Part shown: positions 43,797-53,430 of the stretch, in pieces | Numbering within the stretch: position 1 is the stretch's first letter | How the letters are laid out: each line of letters begins with the position of its first letter | Assembly (NCBI RefSeq): GCF_023161665.1 | Contig: NZ_JALNTW010000001.1 | Coordinates: forward strand, 65,454 to 129,453 | DNA: 64,000 nt | Source of the DNA: Shewanella sp. 1CM18E | GTDB taxonomy: Bacteria; Pseudomonadota; Gammaproteobacteria; Enterobacterales; Shewanellaceae | Reading direction: 5' to 3' | The notes under the pieces: generated by a model | What the model saw: only the letters and a program-made list of their open reading frames with translations | Told to the model about the DNA's origin: nothing | The model's database searches: none | Made by a program: the position numbers and the translations under genes

Positions 43797-45230
43797 CTAA
43801 TCTTTGCTTAACCCGTATTTACGCATTTTCTCAACTAAGGTTGTTCGGCGAATACCAAGCATCTCAGCTGCTCGTGCGACCACATTATCTTGTTGGTCTA
43901 ATGCTTGTCTAATCATATCGATTTCAAGCTCTGCCAACAGATCTTTTAGGTTAACACCCTCTGGTGGTAACTCACTTGGGAAACGTGTTTCTGGGATCTC
44001 AATCGGCTCTTCATCATTAAAGATTGAAGCCAATGCATCGCGCTCAAGTTGCTCTTCACTCACCTCAACACAGTACTCAGGCACATCGATATGTCGGTAC
44101 TTAATCGGCAGATCATTCACATCAACGAGTCCGCCCGGATAAAGAATAGTGAGTCGCTCAACTAAGTTTGATAGTTCACGTACGTTACCTGACCAAGCAT
44201 GCTCTTTAAGTGATTCAATGGCCCGCTGAGTAAAACGAACTCTGCCACGACCTTCGTTATATACGCGGCTGACAAGCTCTTGTAGCAGCAGCGGTATATC
44301 TTCTTTACGCTCACATAGCGCTGGCATTTCAATTGGGAATACGTTTAAGCGATAATACAGATCTTCCCTGAACTCGCCTTGCTCGATCATGCTCTCTAGA
44401 TCTCTATGAGTTGCAGCAACAACTCGCACATCAGCTGCAATAGATTTACTGCCACCAACACGCTCGAACATGCGCTCTTGCAATACACGTAATAATTTTA
44501 CTTGCATCTGCAATGGCATATCACCAATTTCGTCAAGGAACAAAGTGCCCTTTTCAGCTAATTCAAAGCGACCTTTACGGGCACTAATTGCGCCTGTAAA
44601 AGAGCCTTTCTCATGGCCAAAGAGTTCACTTTCTAATAATTCTGGAGGAATTGCGCCACAGTTTACAGGGATAAAAGGTCCATCGCGGCGATCTGAAATA
44701 TAATGAATATTTCGAGCAACTACCTCTTTACCAGTGCCTGATTGCCCTAAGATTAATACAGTCGCTTCAGAGCTTGCCACTTGATTAATCAAGTGACGCA
44801 CGTTTGCGATACCTTCACTGCGGCCTACTAAGCTTCTAAACAGTTTAGTTTGATTCGCACTCGTTGGCGTTTCAGGGCGTTTAACTTGGCCATAAACTTG
44901 GCAGAAATGAAGTAACTCGGTCAATTGCGGATAGTTTAATGGCTCCTCAATAACACCTAGCACATTAGACGCTTTGACATCGCTAGCATCACCAAGCAGT
45001 AATATTGGCTGCCACGGAAGCGCGCCAGTCAATGACTGAATGAGTTCTGGAGTTTGATTTTCAGACGGCAAAACAATCGCACGAAAGCGCGTCTGCTTAG
45101 TGTAAACGTCAAGTTTATCAAAATCGATCAACTCAACTTGCTCACCTAAAAATTCAAATACACATGACAAGCGATTAATTCGCTCAGACTGGTTACCGAC
45201 CAGTAGAATTCGTTGATCTGTTTGCATCAT
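43797..45230 (-). CDS. flrA: Master flagellar sigma-54 activator FlrA
   Basis: FlrA starts the polar-flagellar cascade with sigma-54. The protein, about 477 residues from the ATG at 45228-45230, has an N-terminal FleQ-type receiver-like domain, the AAA+ domain with Walker A LGQSGTGKEVVAR and GTLFLDEIGDM, and a C-terminal Fis-type helix-turn-helix (DNVVARAAEMLGIRRTTLVE). The sigma-54 contact loop reads GSFTGA instead of the usual GAFTGA. A TTG at 45306-45308 would add 26 residues not expected in the family; two adjacent ATGs make the exact start uncertain. It is a single-gene unit. Confidence 0.93.
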   Translation of the reverse strand: MMQTDQRILLVGNQSERINRLSCVFEFLGEQVELIDFDKLDVYTKQTRFRAIVLPSENQTPELIQSLTGALPWQPILLLGDASDVKASNVLGVIEEPLNYPQLTELLHFCQVYGQVKRPETPTSANQTKLFRSLVGRSEGIANVRHLINQVASSEATVLILGQSGTGKEVVARNIHYISDRRDGPFIPVNCGAIPPELLESELFGHEKGSFTGAISARKGRFELAEKGTLFLDEIGDMPLQMQVKLLRVLQERMFERVGGSKSIAADVRVVAATHRDLESMIEQGEFREDLYYRLNVFPIEMPALCERKEDIPLLLQELVSRVYNEGRGRVRFTQRAIESLKEHAWSGNVRELSNLVERLTILYPGGLVDVNDLPIKYRHIDVPEYCVEVSEEQLERDALASIFNDEEPIEIPETRFPSELPPEGVNLKDLLAELEIDMIRQALDQQDNVVARAAEMLGIRRTTLVEKMRKYGLSKD

Positions 45231-45473
45231 TCCGAAGGCCGTTAGGCTCAAATATTTCAGCGCATTAATTATTAGTGTTGGTTGCTTTTTTTCAAGCTTA
45301 TTTTTCAAGCCGATAGTTATTCAAAATACTTACAAAATTAACTACCGATAGGAATAGTGTATTATCAGCCCGCCATAAGCAAGCCCCTGATGAGCTTTAT
45401 GAGAAACTCACTTGTTTTTCGCTTAAAAAGTCTTCACTGATGGTGACTGTTTGTCACCTTTTTGACAGATGAC

Positions 45474-45502
45474 AAAAAGGAGGCTATCAAACCTCCCTTT
45501 TT
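45474..45502 (-). terminator. Intrinsic terminator of fliS
   Basis: On the minus strand AAAAAGGGAGG pairs with CCTCCTTTTT (one bulged base) around an 8-base loop, with five T at the end. It begins 9 bases after the fliS stop. Confidence 0.85.
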
Positions 45503-45510
45503 AGTTACTT

Positions 45511-45921
45511 TTATATCGCACTCGCGTGTGAATCAATGTGATGTTGCTCAGGCGGAATCGCGTCCCAGCCTTCTTTAATTGTTCTGATGATACTACTTAC
45601 ATCGTCAAGCGCTTGCACATCATTATTCAAGTTAGCTTCAGAGATCCGGCGCAACATAAAATCGTACAAATCGCTTAAATTTTTCGATACCTCACCAGGC
45701 GCTTCCATATTCAAGCTGTTATTTAAACCGGTAATAATGCCGATGGCCTTACCGATAAATATCCCTTTATTAGCAAGATCATTATTTTCAATTGCATAAC
45801 GGCTTTGAGCAATACGTTGCAATGCACCATCAAACATCATTTGAATGATTCGGTGTGGCGATGCTACAGCGATTTCACTTTCTAGCGATACTTTACGATA
45901 TGACTGGAGAGAACTTCTCAT
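45511..45921 (-). CDS. fliS: Flagellin export chaperone FliS
   Basis: FliS binds the flagellin C-terminus and prevents early polymerisation. The 136-residue helical protein has the family pieces PHRIIQMMFDGALQRIAQS, NKGIFIGKAIGIITGLNNSL and LYDFMLRRISEANLNND. It is last in flaG-fliD-fliT-like-fliS. Confidence 0.95.
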   Translation of the reverse strand: MRSSLQSYRKVSLESEIAVASPHRIIQMMFDGALQRIAQSRYAIENNDLANKGIFIGKAIGIITGLNNSLNMEAPGEVSKNLSDLYDFMLRRISEANLNNDVQALDDVSSIIRTIKEGWDAIPPEQHHIDSHASAI

Positions 45922-45927
45922 TTAAAC

Positions 45928-46248
45928 CTACCTATTTGAATCTATCGTCTTGTAGACATTTAACTGGCGTTTATTTTTACGTCCCACATGCAGCAATGCT
46001 TGCCTATGCTCTTTTATCATCAATGCTTTAGCTTCAAACGATTGTGTCATTTGTAGCTGCTGCTTTAACTCAGCTGCATTCGCTGCAGTGGCATGTTCAA
46101 AAACACTGGTGAGTAAAAGTTGACGTTTGCCTACAAGTTCCTGCAAGTATGATACCAACTCATCAGTCGCCTCATCTTCTGCAGGTATCTGATTGAGTTT
46201 ATTTAAAATGGCCTCAATCTCTGTGTTTAATTGGTTTAACTGCTCCAT
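45928..46248 (-). CDS. Small helical protein between fliD and fliS, FliT-like
   Basis: The 106-residue protein is charged and entirely helical, with a basic C-terminus (HVGRKNKRQLNVYKTIDSNR). FliT chaperones of FliD occupy this place in many clusters, and size and character agree, but no diagnostic motif is visible. It lies 6 bases before fliS and 23 after fliD, so it is surely part of the operon. A FliD chaperone role is inference. Confidence 0.6.
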   Translation of the reverse strand: MEQLNQLNTEIEAILNKLNQIPAEDEATDELVSYLQELVGKRQLLLTSVFEHATAANAAELKQQLQMTQSFEAKALMIKEHRQALLHVGRKNKRQLNVYKTIDSNR

Positions 46249-46271
46249 ACTCTTCTCCCCTCGCTTACCGT

Positions 46272-47636
46272 TTACTGACTAATCACGCCGGGAAGAGAGT
46301 TTAACCTGTCAGTTAAACCTGCGCTTTGTTGATTGAGTTGACCTACAAGCAGGTCCATAGCATTAAATTGCTTGAACAAACGCGCTTCAAGCATTTCCAT
46401 CTTCAAACTAAAAGCTTCACGTTGATCATCAAGACGTTGCTGATCATTGGTTAAGGCATTATTGCGGCTATCGATTAAGCCGCCGGATTTCACATAGCCT
46501 TCAACTAAATTGTCTAAGCCAACCGCAATACCCGAGTCTTTTTTGGTGAAAAGCCCCTCGATCGCGCCCATATCCTCAGCAATCATCTTGTCTAGCTTTT
46601 CGTCATTGATAGACATCTTGCCATATCGATCTGTCTCAATACCGATATCATATAGCGCTAAAGTTTCGCCATCGACATCAACACGGTTACTGATCATATT
46701 ACGCATTTGTGATTCGATTGAACGGATCATGGAGTCGCCCTGCAGCGCAGCAGCTTCCTCTTTCTCCATGTCGTAGCTTGATAACTTATTAATTGACTCT
46801 GTTAAGGTGTTATAGGCATCGACAAAGCCTTTGATGTTTTCTTTAACGGCTTCATTATCTTGCTCAATCTTCAACGTTGAAGTCTTATTGAGATCGGCAT
46901 CGGTTAATGAAAGCGTCACACCGGTAATGGCATTTTCAACGTCATTGCTTTGCGAAGTCACTTTTTGACCGTCTATATGCACAATAGCATTTTGTGCAAC
47001 TTGCAAAGTCTCTAGGTTACTACCACCAAACATATCACTTAAGCCAGAGCCAATAGTATCAGTGGCTGTAACGCTAACCTGATTGTCTGTGCCAGTTTCA
47101 TCAGAGCTAAAAACTAATCGACTACCACCATCGCTTTTAATAATCGTTGCAGTAACGCCAGAGTTGTCCGCTGAATCATTCACTTTTTGGGCAATAGCCT
47201 CTAGTGAATCACCCGCTTCAATATCAACCGAAAACGCTTTGCCATTCACTTCTAAATCGAGTTTACCTTGCCCGACTGCGGCTGTTGGGTCGACAACATT
47301 TGCGCCAGCGACTTTGTGAGCTGTAGCCAGTTGCTCAACTTTAATTTGATAGCTACCAACTTGCGCATTTTTGTCAGCAGTAGCTGTAAAGTAAGGGCTG
47401 TCTCCTGTTGAAACTGAGCGGATATTTAACGAGTTAGGATCACTTAATTTCTCAAGCGCATCTTGGAATGTCGACAACTGACTTTTTAAGGTGCCAATCG
47501 CGGATACTTTAGCCTCTATCGTGGCTTCTGTTTTGTCAAAAATTGCTTCTTTAGGTACTTTTTCGGCATCAACTAATACCCCAACAATAGTATTAATATC
47601 AAGGCCGGAGCCTATACCGGTTGCTGTTAATGCCAT
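46272..47636 (-). CDS. fliD: Filament cap protein FliD
   Basis: FliD caps the filament and guides flagellin assembly. The 454-residue protein begins TATGIGSGLDINTIVGVLVD, the typical FliD N-terminus, has the middle domain with repeated beta structure and ends in a helical C-terminal domain (RLFKQFNAMDLLVGQLNQQS). It follows flaG by 35 bases. Confidence 0.96.
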   Translation of the reverse strand: MALTATGIGSGLDINTIVGVLVDAEKVPKEAIFDKTEATIEAKVSAIGTLKSQLSTFQDALEKLSDPNSLNIRSVSTGDSPYFTATADKNAQVGSYQIKVEQLATAHKVAGANVVDPTAAVGQGKLDLEVNGKAFSVDIEAGDSLEAIAQKVNDSADNSGVTATIIKSDGGSRLVFSSDETGTDNQVSVTATDTIGSGLSDMFGGSNLETLQVAQNAIVHIDGQKVTSQSNDVENAITGVTLSLTDADLNKTSTLKIEQDNEAVKENIKGFVDAYNTLTESINKLSSYDMEKEEAAALQGDSMIRSIESQMRNMISNRVDVDGETLALYDIGIETDRYGKMSINDEKLDKMIAEDMGAIEGLFTKKDSGIAVGLDNLVEGYVKSGGLIDSRNNALTNDQQRLDDQREAFSLKMEMLEARLFKQFNAMDLLVGQLNQQSAGLTDRLNSLPGVISQ

Positions 47637-47671
47637 TTTTGCCCCCTAGACAAAATTTAATTGACGTTCGA

Positions 47672-48070
47672 CTACGCTTCAGTCTTAAGCAAGAATCCCG
47701 CCACTTCAGCAAGTTTCTGTGCTAGTTCTAACGCTTCTTCATTAGGTATTTGCCGGATCACATCGCCAGAGGCTACGTCCATCACACTGACTACGCTCTG
47801 ACCTGAGTCTTCATCAACTCTAAATGCTAAGCCTTTGCGCATTAGCGACATCATATCATTGAGTTCATCCGTCACGTCAGTCAACGCTTCAGAGTCCAGC
47901 TCTTTGGCTTGTGCAGCATCAGCCTCTTGCAAAGCCGCATCTTTTGCCAGCGCTGTAACTTGCTGTGCCTTTTGCGCCTGAGTTGCTTGTTCTGCTTCGG
48001 TTATTGCAGCTTTACCATCAACATTGACCATTGACGAGTTCGCTGCAACTACACTTACATCCATTGTCAT
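47672..48070 (-). CDS. flaG: FlaG family protein
   Basis: The 132-residue protein has an Ala/Gln-rich N-terminal half and the FlaG domain (about 70-130: LNDMMSLMRKGLAFRVDEDS, VVSVMDVASGDVIRQIPNEE). FlaG influences filament length in several polar-flagellate genera. The ATG at 48068-48070 has GGAG close by and a second ATG two codons later. It lies between flaB and fliD. Confidence 0.93.
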   Translation of the reverse strand: MTMDVSVVAANSSMVNVDGKAAITEAEQATQAQKAQQVTALAKDAALQEADAAQAKELDSEALTDVTDELNDMMSLMRKGLAFRVDEDSGQSVVSVMDVASGDVIRQIPNEEALELAQKLAEVAGFLLKTEA

Positions 48071-48124
48071 ACTCCACCTCCATAGCTATTTGAAGTTATC
48101 TACCTCAGCTTATATCGCTAAACA

Positions 48125-48164
48125 GTAGAAACAACAAAGGGAGATCCGCAATGAATCCCCCTTT
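48125..48164 (-). terminator. Intrinsic terminator of flaB
   Basis: On the minus strand AAAGGGGGAT pairs with ATCTCCCTTT around a 9-base loop and is followed by a T-rich tail (GTTGTTTC). A second smaller hairpin (ACTCTC/GAGAGT, 48184-48200) lies between it and the flaB stop. Confidence 0.75.
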
Positions 48165-48205
48165 ATACTACTTGTCAATCTTGACTCTCACTTGGAGAGT
48201 TAAAA

Positions 48206-49024
48206 TTAAAGAAGAGACAAAGCAACTTGTGGTAATTGGTTTGCTTGAGCAAGCATCGCAGAACCCGTTTGTTGCAGTACTTGGTTCTTCGTCATTGCAG
48301 CAGTTTCTTTAGCGAAATCCACATCAACGATACGACTCTTAGCATCAGCAACGTTTGCTTGAGTATTAGCACTGTTACTAATGTTGTGTGATAGACGGTT
48401 TTGCATCGCACCTAGCTCTGCACGCTGACTATCGATGTTTTTAATCGCATCGTCAAGCTTACCAATTGCAGCATTACGGCCAGCAGAAGTCGTTACATCT
48501 AATGTTCCAACAGAAAGTGTTGTTGCGTTAGTTGCTTTAACAGTAATAGTGATATCTTCACCTTCTTGGTGACCAACTTGGAAATCTTTACCACCAGAGA
48601 AACCACCAGTCATCAACTTGGTGTTACCAAATGCTGTTGTATCACCGATTGAGGTGATCTCTGTCGCTAACTGATCCATCTCTTCTTTGATGGCTGTTAG
48701 GTCGTCGGCACTGTTTGCACCGTTTTCAGATTGAATTGCCAAGTCACGCATACGTTGAAGCATGTTTGTTTGCTCTTGCATTGCACCTTCTGAAATTTGT
48801 GCAATAGAGATAGCATCATTAGCGTTACGCATACCAACATCAAGACCACGAACCTGTGAATCTAGACGGTTAGAAATAGCTAGACCCGCAGCGTCATCTT
48901 TCGCACTGTTAATGCGAAGACCACTTGATAAACGCTCCATTGATGTAGCCAAGTTTTGGCTAGAAGCATTCAAGTTCTTTTGCGCTTTCATAGAAGTCAC
49001 GTTTGTATTTACTGTAATAGCCAT
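48206..49024 (-). CDS. flaB: Flagellin, distal copy
   Basis: The 272-residue filament protein has only the conserved D0/D1 ends (N-terminal [19 protein letters not shown]-terminal [20 protein letters not shown]) and a short central part, so the D2/D3 outer domains are missing. It is very similar to the neighbouring flagellin but differs at many synonymous sites and in the centre (about residues 140-200). A sigma-28 promoter lies 80 bases upstream. The flaB name follows position relative to flgL and is tentative. Confidence 0.96.
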   Translation of the reverse strand: MAITVNTNVTSMKAQKNLNASSQNLATSMERLSSGLRINSAKDDAAGLAISNRLDSQVRGLDVGMRNANDAISIAQISEGAMQEQTNMLQRMRDLAIQSENGANSADDLTAIKEEMDQLATEITSIGDTTAFGNTKLMTGGFSGGKDFQVGHQEGEDITITVKATNATTLSVGTLDVTTSAGRNAAIGKLDDAIKNIDSQRAELGAMQNRLSHNISNSANTQANVADAKSRIVDVDFAKETAAMTKNQVLQQTGSAMLAQANQLPQVALSLL

Positions 49025-49104
49025 AATTTGTTTCCTCTTTAATACCTGGCTTTAAAACTTGCCTGTCTATTTACGCCAGGCGGGTCTATTGGGTTACAGT
49101 AACT

Positions 49105-49131
49105 TTAACGGCAGCCATTTTTTATTCTTTA
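49105..49131 (-). promoter_or_regulatory. Sigma-28 promoter of flaB
   Basis: On the minus strand TAAA (49128-49131) and GCCGTTAA (49105-49112) are separated by exactly 15 bases, matching the sigma-28 consensus TAAA-N15-GCCGATAA at all but one base. A-tract-rich DNA lies just upstream. Confidence 0.88.
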
Positions 49132-49224
49132 GGCTTTTTTTATAAAAAAATGCACTTTTCAAACAGAAACATAAAAAACTCATAAAAAACAATAACAAAA
49201 AATGTTTATAACCTTTAATGCATA

Positions 49225-49266
49225 TAAAAACAAAGTCCACATTAGCTGTCATCTGCTAATGTGGAC
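49225..49266 (-). terminator. Intrinsic terminator of flaA
   Basis: GTCCACATTAGC pairs perfectly with GCTAATGTGGAC around an 8-base loop; the minus strand continues TTTGTTTTTA. Confidence 0.92.
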
Positions 49267-49316
49267 TAGTTTGTATCTTCATAATCGGCTTATGAAATAA
49301 TAAGCTTATTAAGCTG

Positions 49317-50138
49317 TTAGCCTAACAACGATAATGCTACTTGCGGCAACTGGTTAGCCTGCGCAAGCATAGAACTACCCGTTTGTTGTAACACTTGGTT
49401 CTTAGTCATCTCTGCTGTTTCTTTGGCAAAGTCAACATCTACTATTCGGCTTTTCGCATCGGCAACGTTAGCTTGCGTGTTAGCACTGTTACTGATGTTG
49501 TGGGACAAACGGTTTTGTACCGCACCTAATTCAGCGCGTTGAGTATCAATACTCTTAATCGCGGCATCAATTTGCCCGATTGCAGTGTCGCGACCTGCAG
49601 ATGTTGTCACATCAAGACCTGTCACCGACAATGATGTAGCATTAGTCTCTTTTACCGTTACAGTAACATCTTCACCATCTTGATGGCCAACTTGGAAACT
49701 TTTACCACCTGAGAAATCACCGGTTAACAGCTTAGTATTACCAAAAGCTGTACTATCACCAATAGCCGTGATCTCGGTAACTAGCTGATCCATTTCTTCT
49801 TTGATCGCAGTTAAATCATCAGCGCTGTTTGCACCGTTTTCAGATTGAATCGCCAAGTCACGCATACGTTGCAACATGTTAGTTTGTTCTTGCATCGCAC
49901 CTTCTGAGATTTGTGCGATAGAGATAGCATCGTTTGCGTTACGCATACCCACTTCAAGACCACGAACCTGAGAATTTAGGCGGTTAGAAATTGCCAAACC
50001 AGCGGCATCGTCTTTTGCACTGTTAATGCGAAGACCACTCGATAAGCGCTCCATTGATGTTGCAAGACCTTGGCTTGAAGCATTAAGGTTCTTCTGCGCT
50101 TTCATTGATGTAACGTTGGTATTAACGGTAATAGCCAT
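49317..50138 (-). CDS. flaA: Flagellin, proximal copy
   Basis: The 273-residue flagellin has D0/D1 domains only and is nearly the same length and sequence as the downstream copy, with changes at residues such as N24G, D55N and D62E and a variable middle. It lies 93 bases after flgL. I could not find a consensus sigma-28 site in that gap, so it may have a weaker promoter or read-through. Two flagellins of this size are typical of Shewanella, where both enter one filament. Confidence 0.96.
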   Translation of the reverse strand: MAITVNTNVTSMKAQKNLNASSQGLATSMERLSSGLRINSAKDDAAGLAISNRLNSQVRGLEVGMRNANDAISIAQISEGAMQEQTNMLQRMRDLAIQSENGANSADDLTAIKEEMDQLVTEITAIGDSTAFGNTKLLTGDFSGGKSFQVGHQDGEDVTVTVKETNATSLSVTGLDVTTSAGRDTAIGQIDAAIKSIDTQRAELGAVQNRLSHNISNSANTQANVADAKSRIVDVDFAKETAEMTKNQVLQQTGSSMLAQANQLPQVALSLLG

Positions 50139-50231
50139 TGTGATTTCCCTTATCTAAATTTACCGCCAAGACTTCAGGCTTGGCTAATTTCGGTTAATTT
50201 GAATTCTAATTATTTAGGTGGTGCGTCTTAT

Positions 50232-51422
50232 TTATATGTAATCAAACAATGACACTGTACCGACCTTAGTAAAAACGCTTGATGCGGCATTTAAAGCTTG
50301 CTGTTGCTGCTCTAATTGCGTTATCGCCTCGGCGTAATCTAAATCTTCCAACATAGATAAAGCCGAGTTATTCACAATTTTTTCTTCTTCATGGGTTGCT
50401 GCGTAACTGTCTAAGCTTTTTAAGCTATTACCAGCTTCGCCTCGGGCAACATCCAGTTGGTTCATTCCACTGTCGATATTATTCAACATTTGTGCCAACT
50501 CTGATTTACCAGCCGGCGTATTCACCTTATTTGGGTCTTCAATCAGTGCAATAGCACTGCTAATGGTATCGAGCAAACTCACCTCTGGCTTGTGTTCTAG
50601 CGTAAATGAGTCTCCTGCTGCAGGCTTGCCATCTAATTTAACTTCCATACCGTTAAAGGACACTGGGTTACTCGGGTCAAAAGCCGTCACCGTTGTGAGG
50701 ACAGCATTAGACGAATCTCTGACTTCTAAATCATTGCCATTCATCGTAAAAGTGAACGTATCTGGGGTATGTGTCGCAGGATCTGTCACTTTTGCGCTTT
50801 CAACAGTAAATTCGCCAGTTTGGCTGGCCAAATAATTGACGCTATAGTCACCTAAGCCATTAGCGGCATTCATAAAAGCCTTGTCGCCAGGAATATTGGC
50901 CCCAATCGTTGTGCCCGACGCCACAACCGTCTCTCTGACACCACTATCACCGTGGTAAATCGCATTGCCACTAGCGTCCAATGTGAAAGGTTGAGTGCCA
51001 GTATTAAACCCACCAAACAGATAATTACCCGACTCATCTTTACTATTGGCAATGGTCATTAGCTCATCGAGTGTGCCGCGCAGTTCATCGGCAACAGTTT
51101 GCCGATCACTGTCAGTCAATGTGCCGTTTACCGCCCTAAGCACTTGTTCTCTCGCACTGCTGGCTAATGTTGATGCGCTACCTAATTTACTTTCAGTAAT
51201 CGATAAGCGGTTTTTGGCGTAATCAATATTCTTGATAAATTGATCAACAACGGCATTTTGTTGGTTGAGATTACCTATGCCAGCTGCTGCGACAGGATCA
51301 TCACCGGCTGTATTGACTCGTTTACCGGTAGATAACTGCTCAATGATTTGGCTAGTTTGCGACTGCTTATTAGTCACACTATTAATATTTTGATGAAACA
51401 TTTGTGCGGTTGAAATTCGCAT
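50232..51422 (-). CDS. flgL: Hook-filament junction protein FlgL (HAP3)
   Basis: The 396-residue protein begins MRISTAQMFHQNINSVTNKQ and has flagellin-like helical ends (SQIIEQLSTGKRVNTAGDDP; LEDLDYAEAITQLEQQQQAL) around a beta-rich middle. It joins the filament to the hook with FlgK. It follows flgK by 39 bases. Confidence 0.95.
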   Translation of the reverse strand: MRISTAQMFHQNINSVTNKQSQTSQIIEQLSTGKRVNTAGDDPVAAAGIGNLNQQNAVVDQFIKNIDYAKNRLSITESKLGSASTLASSAREQVLRAVNGTLTDSDRQTVADELRGTLDELMTIANSKDESGNYLFGGFNTGTQPFTLDASGNAIYHGDSGVRETVVASGTTIGANIPGDKAFMNAANGLGDYSVNYLASQTGEFTVESAKVTDPATHTPDTFTFTMNGNDLEVRDSSNAVLTTVTAFDPSNPVSFNGMEVKLDGKPAAGDSFTLEHKPEVSLLDTISSAIALIEDPNKVNTPAGKSELAQMLNNIDSGMNQLDVARGEAGNSLKSLDSYAATHEEEKIVNNSALSMLEDLDYAEAITQLEQQQQALNAASSVFTKVGTVSLFDYI

Positions 51423-51461
51423 GGTGTTCGTTCCTAATCCTTGCTCTCGCCGTTAACTGAA

Positions 51462-53384
51462 TTAACGCAGTGAGCTAAATAGTGTGTTAAATATCTCATT
51501 GGCTGTAGTCATGATCCGTGCCGATGCCTGATAAGATTGCTGAAAACGCATTAAGTTAGCAGCTTCTTCATCTAGGTTTACCCCAGAAACACTTTGAATA
51601 CGGGTATACGCTTGGTTATAAATGGCTTCAGCAGAGCCAACTGAAATCTCTGCCGATTTTGCCTTACTGCCAACCGACAATGTCGTATCTTCAAACACAT
51701 CACTTAACGTGGTTTTGCCGCCATTCATTAGTTTGGCTTCATTGAGCTTTGCCATATTGACCATATTGCTGTTATCACCTTCAGCAAAAGACAAATCAAA
51801 AGTGAAACGCTCTTTAGAGGTGGCTGTAGAATCAACTTCAATGGTAAAACCATGACTACTGATACTTGGCGGTGTATAAGGCGCCGCTGCACCTAGCGAT
51901 GTGCCGTCAACATCAAACACTTCATAAGTCGGCGGCGTTGCAGAAGGATCAATTTCAAATGTAAGCTCTGCTCCCTTTGTTGGAAAGTTAGCGGCATTAC
52001 GGTCATCAATACTCACGAGTTTGACTTCTGTATTTCCTGAGTTGCTCACATCGGCAGTAATTTTTGTCGCTGCGGCAGCAATACCTTTAGGATCGGTCAT
52101 TGCAACAGAAAGTGAAGATGCGGCGCCAGCTGTTGGTCTGATTTCAAACGTGTCGCCCGATGCCATCGCGCCAGCATTAATATTGATGCTAAAACCATCA
52201 GCGCCTTCAAGCTTATTTCCGTTAAGCGTAAGCGGCGTAACATTGCCGCTGGCGGAATCCTTTAACTCGTAAGTAGAAGGGGCGGTAAATTTAAGCTCAT
52301 AACTGCTACCAGTTAAATCACCCGCATTGTCTATATTGACACTTAGTGCCGCTGTACCAGTATTGCTTGATAATGCGCCAACACGGCCTATTTGCATTGC
52401 GGGATCATTAATATCAGTAAAAATGTTAGCGCCAACCTGACCATTTAAATCTATACCTTGTGCCTGCGCTTGGTTAAATGCATCACTAATGCCCAGCGCG
52501 AATTGCCCTAATTCCATTTGTGATGGGATCAGCGTGTCGTCACGATAATTAACTAAAGCACCTAATTGACCACCCATCTTTGATGCGTCAATGGTCATAC
52601 TCTGACCGCCCGATTGCGCGGTGATCTGCAGCTCATTTGGGTAAGGGTCTCCTTGAGAAGTACCCAATTGCATCGACATTTCGCCAGAAACTAGCATTAC
52701 TGAGCCGCCAAGCATGACGCTTTTAGCACCAGACTCTAAAGGTACAACGTTAACCGAACCATACTCGCTAAGCTCCAAAATAAGCGCATCTTGCTTATCG
52801 AGTAACTGCATGTCTTGGCCTTGCGACTTCATCAACTCACGGTTGATATTGCCAAGTTCTGTACTTATCTCATTGATGCGATCTGTCACTGCTGAGATTT
52901 GATCGTTAGTTTGAGTCATCTGGCCATCAAGATGACTTTGCATTTGATTAACGCTGCTTGCTAACTGCTTAGCACTAGTAAGAAAAGAGTCGCGCATACC
53001 GATGTCATCAGGAATATCTGCTAATGCGTTCATGCTAGCAAAGAAGTCATTTAACCCTTGGGGTACCGCTTTACCTAACTGCGAAAACAACTGATCAAGC
53101 TCACTCATCTTAGTGAATGTTGTTTGCGACTCACTGACAGCCGTTGAGCCGATCCGCAGCTCGCGCGCCGCATAGTCGTTGTACACGCGCTTAACGTCAG
53201 ATACATAAGTACCTGCACCATAAAAATCATTACCAACACGCTGAGAATCAAGAGTCGATTGCGAAACAACTTGGCGGTTATAACCAGCAGTATTTGCGTT
53301 AGCAATGTTATTACTGGTAATGGCAAGTTGTGATTGCGAAGCCAGCACGCCCGTACGAGCGATATTCATTAAATCTAAAGACAT
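51462..53384 (-). CDS. flgK: Hook-filament junction protein FlgK (HAP1)
   Basis: The 640-residue protein has the rod/hook-type N-terminus (LMNIARTGVLASQSQLAITS, NNIANANTAGYNRQ) and a C-terminal helix of the same type (ANLMRFQQSYQASARIMTTA). The middle is a long beta-rich insertion. It lies 46 bases after flgJ. Confidence 0.95.
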   Translation of the reverse strand: MSLDLMNIARTGVLASQSQLAITSNNIANANTAGYNRQVVSQSTLDSQRVGNDFYGAGTYVSDVKRVYNDYAARELRIGSTAVSESQTTFTKMSELDQLFSQLGKAVPQGLNDFFASMNALADIPDDIGMRDSFLTSAKQLASSVNQMQSHLDGQMTQTNDQISAVTDRINEISTELGNINRELMKSQGQDMQLLDKQDALILELSEYGSVNVVPLESGAKSVMLGGSVMLVSGEMSMQLGTSQGDPYPNELQITAQSGGQSMTIDASKMGGQLGALVNYRDDTLIPSQMELGQFALGISDAFNQAQAQGIDLNGQVGANIFTDINDPAMQIGRVGALSSNTGTAALSVNIDNAGDLTGSSYELKFTAPSTYELKDSASGNVTPLTLNGNKLEGADGFSININAGAMASGDTFEIRPTAGAASSLSVAMTDPKGIAAAATKITADVSNSGNTEVKLVSIDDRNAANFPTKGAELTFEIDPSATPPTYEVFDVDGTSLGAAAPYTPPSISSHGFTIEVDSTATSKERFTFDLSFAEGDNSNMVNMAKLNEAKLMNGGKTTLSDVFEDTTLSVGSKAKSAEISVGSAEAIYNQAYTRIQSVSGVNLDEEAANLMRFQQSYQASARIMTTANEIFNTLFSSLR

Positions 53385-53430
53385 AATTACTGACTCCCTA
53401 AATCAAGAGGATGAACAATTTGTGTTTGCA

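Noticed and set aside
45442-45463. Plus-strand terminator GGTGAC/GTCACC followed by five T
   Set aside because: No plus-strand gene precedes it. It lies between two minus-strand genes, flrA and fliS, so it may be an operator or part of the flrA upstream region, but a terminator role is unsupported.
48206-50138. Recent duplication or assembly artefact of the flagellin gene
   Set aside because: The two copies differ at many synonymous positions, in the centre of the protein and in flanking regions, so both are real and old.
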